Assembly (NCBI GenBank): GCA_963833235.1
Contig: CAWHXG010000001.1
Location: 1,178,001-1,242,000 of the forward strand
Length of the DNA: 64,000 nucleotides
Direction of reading: 5' to 3'
DNA from: CAWHXG01 sp963833235
Lineage (GTDB): Bacteria; Pseudomonadota; Alphaproteobacteria; Rhodobacterales; Rhodobacteraceae
A program made the translations under genes and the position numbers. Shown in pieces: positions 63,958-64,000 of this stretch. The notes under the pieces were generated by a model. The model had not been told where the DNA came from and did no database searches. It saw only the letters and a list, made by a program, of their open reading frames with translations. Every line of letters begins with the position of its first letter. Position 1 is the stretch's first letter.

Positions 63958-64000
63958 CATGAAAGCGCGTAGATTGGCGATCCGCGAGACGATCGCGGTG
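63958..64000 (+). CDS. Possible start of a gene running off the window
   Basis: An ATG at 63958 follows GGAAGGGGTGGA and opens a frame MKARRLAIRETIAV to the window end. It is divergent from the carbonic anhydrase gene. Fourteen residues are too few for a family call. Confidence 0.4.

Overview
The window comes from a GC-rich alphaproteobacterium, most likely a member of the Rhodobacterales (Roseobacter/Paracoccus-type). Support for this is indirect. The genes closely match families typical of that group: a hisS-hisZ-hisG block, a class II NrdJ, HspQ, DUF1489, a UbiH-type hydroxylase, and an FDH3-type formate dehydrogenase cluster with DUF3305, DUF3306, DUF6352, DUF6494 and DUF6505. No rRNA, tRNA, replication origin or CRISPR array was recognised.

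Layout. 1-2.7 kb: the end of hisS, then hisZ and hisG. 2.8-23.9 kb: core genes, including DUF1489, nrdJ, a YbbN-like thioredoxin, a Lon-N protein, a Trm112-like protein, a ubiquinone hydroxylase, an amidase, an aminotransferase, ftsK, lolA, a lytic transglycosylase lipoprotein, hspQ, a gamma-glutamyltransferase, an anti-sigma/anti-anti-sigma pair, a thiolase, msrC, an RluA-type pseudouridine synthase and a D-lactate/glycolate oxidase. 23.9-38.9 kb: a large formate dehydrogenase locus. On the minus strand it runs Mrp/ApbC ATPase, TorD-like chaperone, small Tat peptide, FdhA, FdhB, cytochrome b, a WD40-cytochrome c fusion, and a tightly overlapping run of small uncharacterised proteins with a biotin/lipoate-ligase-like protein. 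Beyond it lie a plus-strand polyferredoxin and the DUF3305-DUF3306 pair. 39.1-47.6 kb: an HWE histidine kinase, then an ABC importer with an Ldh-type oxidoreductase, two fumarylacetoacetase-family enzymes and a GntR/FCD regulator.

47.7-53.2 kb is a gene graveyard. It holds a frameshifted, C-terminally truncated orphan cas3, an mprF remnant with an in-frame stop, a broken DUF1269 gene, collapsed remnants of a patatin/acetoacetate decarboxylase/3-hydroxybutyrate dehydrogenase operon, and a relict IS630-type transposase. 53.5-57.1 kb holds a SulP transporter, a double universal stress protein and a capsule-type gene. 57.2-60.5 kb is a low-GC island with an uncharacterised membrane protein, DUF6471, an IS1595-type element, a RelE/HigA-like toxin-antitoxin pair and a small HTH-like protein. 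60.7-63.8 kb returns to core style with asd, then a minus-strand carbonic anhydrase - SbtA - SbtB (PII-like) bicarbonate module.

Many well-conserved genes (hisG, ftsK, fdhA, the FDH cytochrome b, torD, the ABC genes, the toxin) are broken by single-base indels, and several of these can be placed in short homopolymers. This looks more like residual assembly error than gene loss. The truncations in the 49.5-53.2 kb stretch are of another kind: whole parts of genes are missing.
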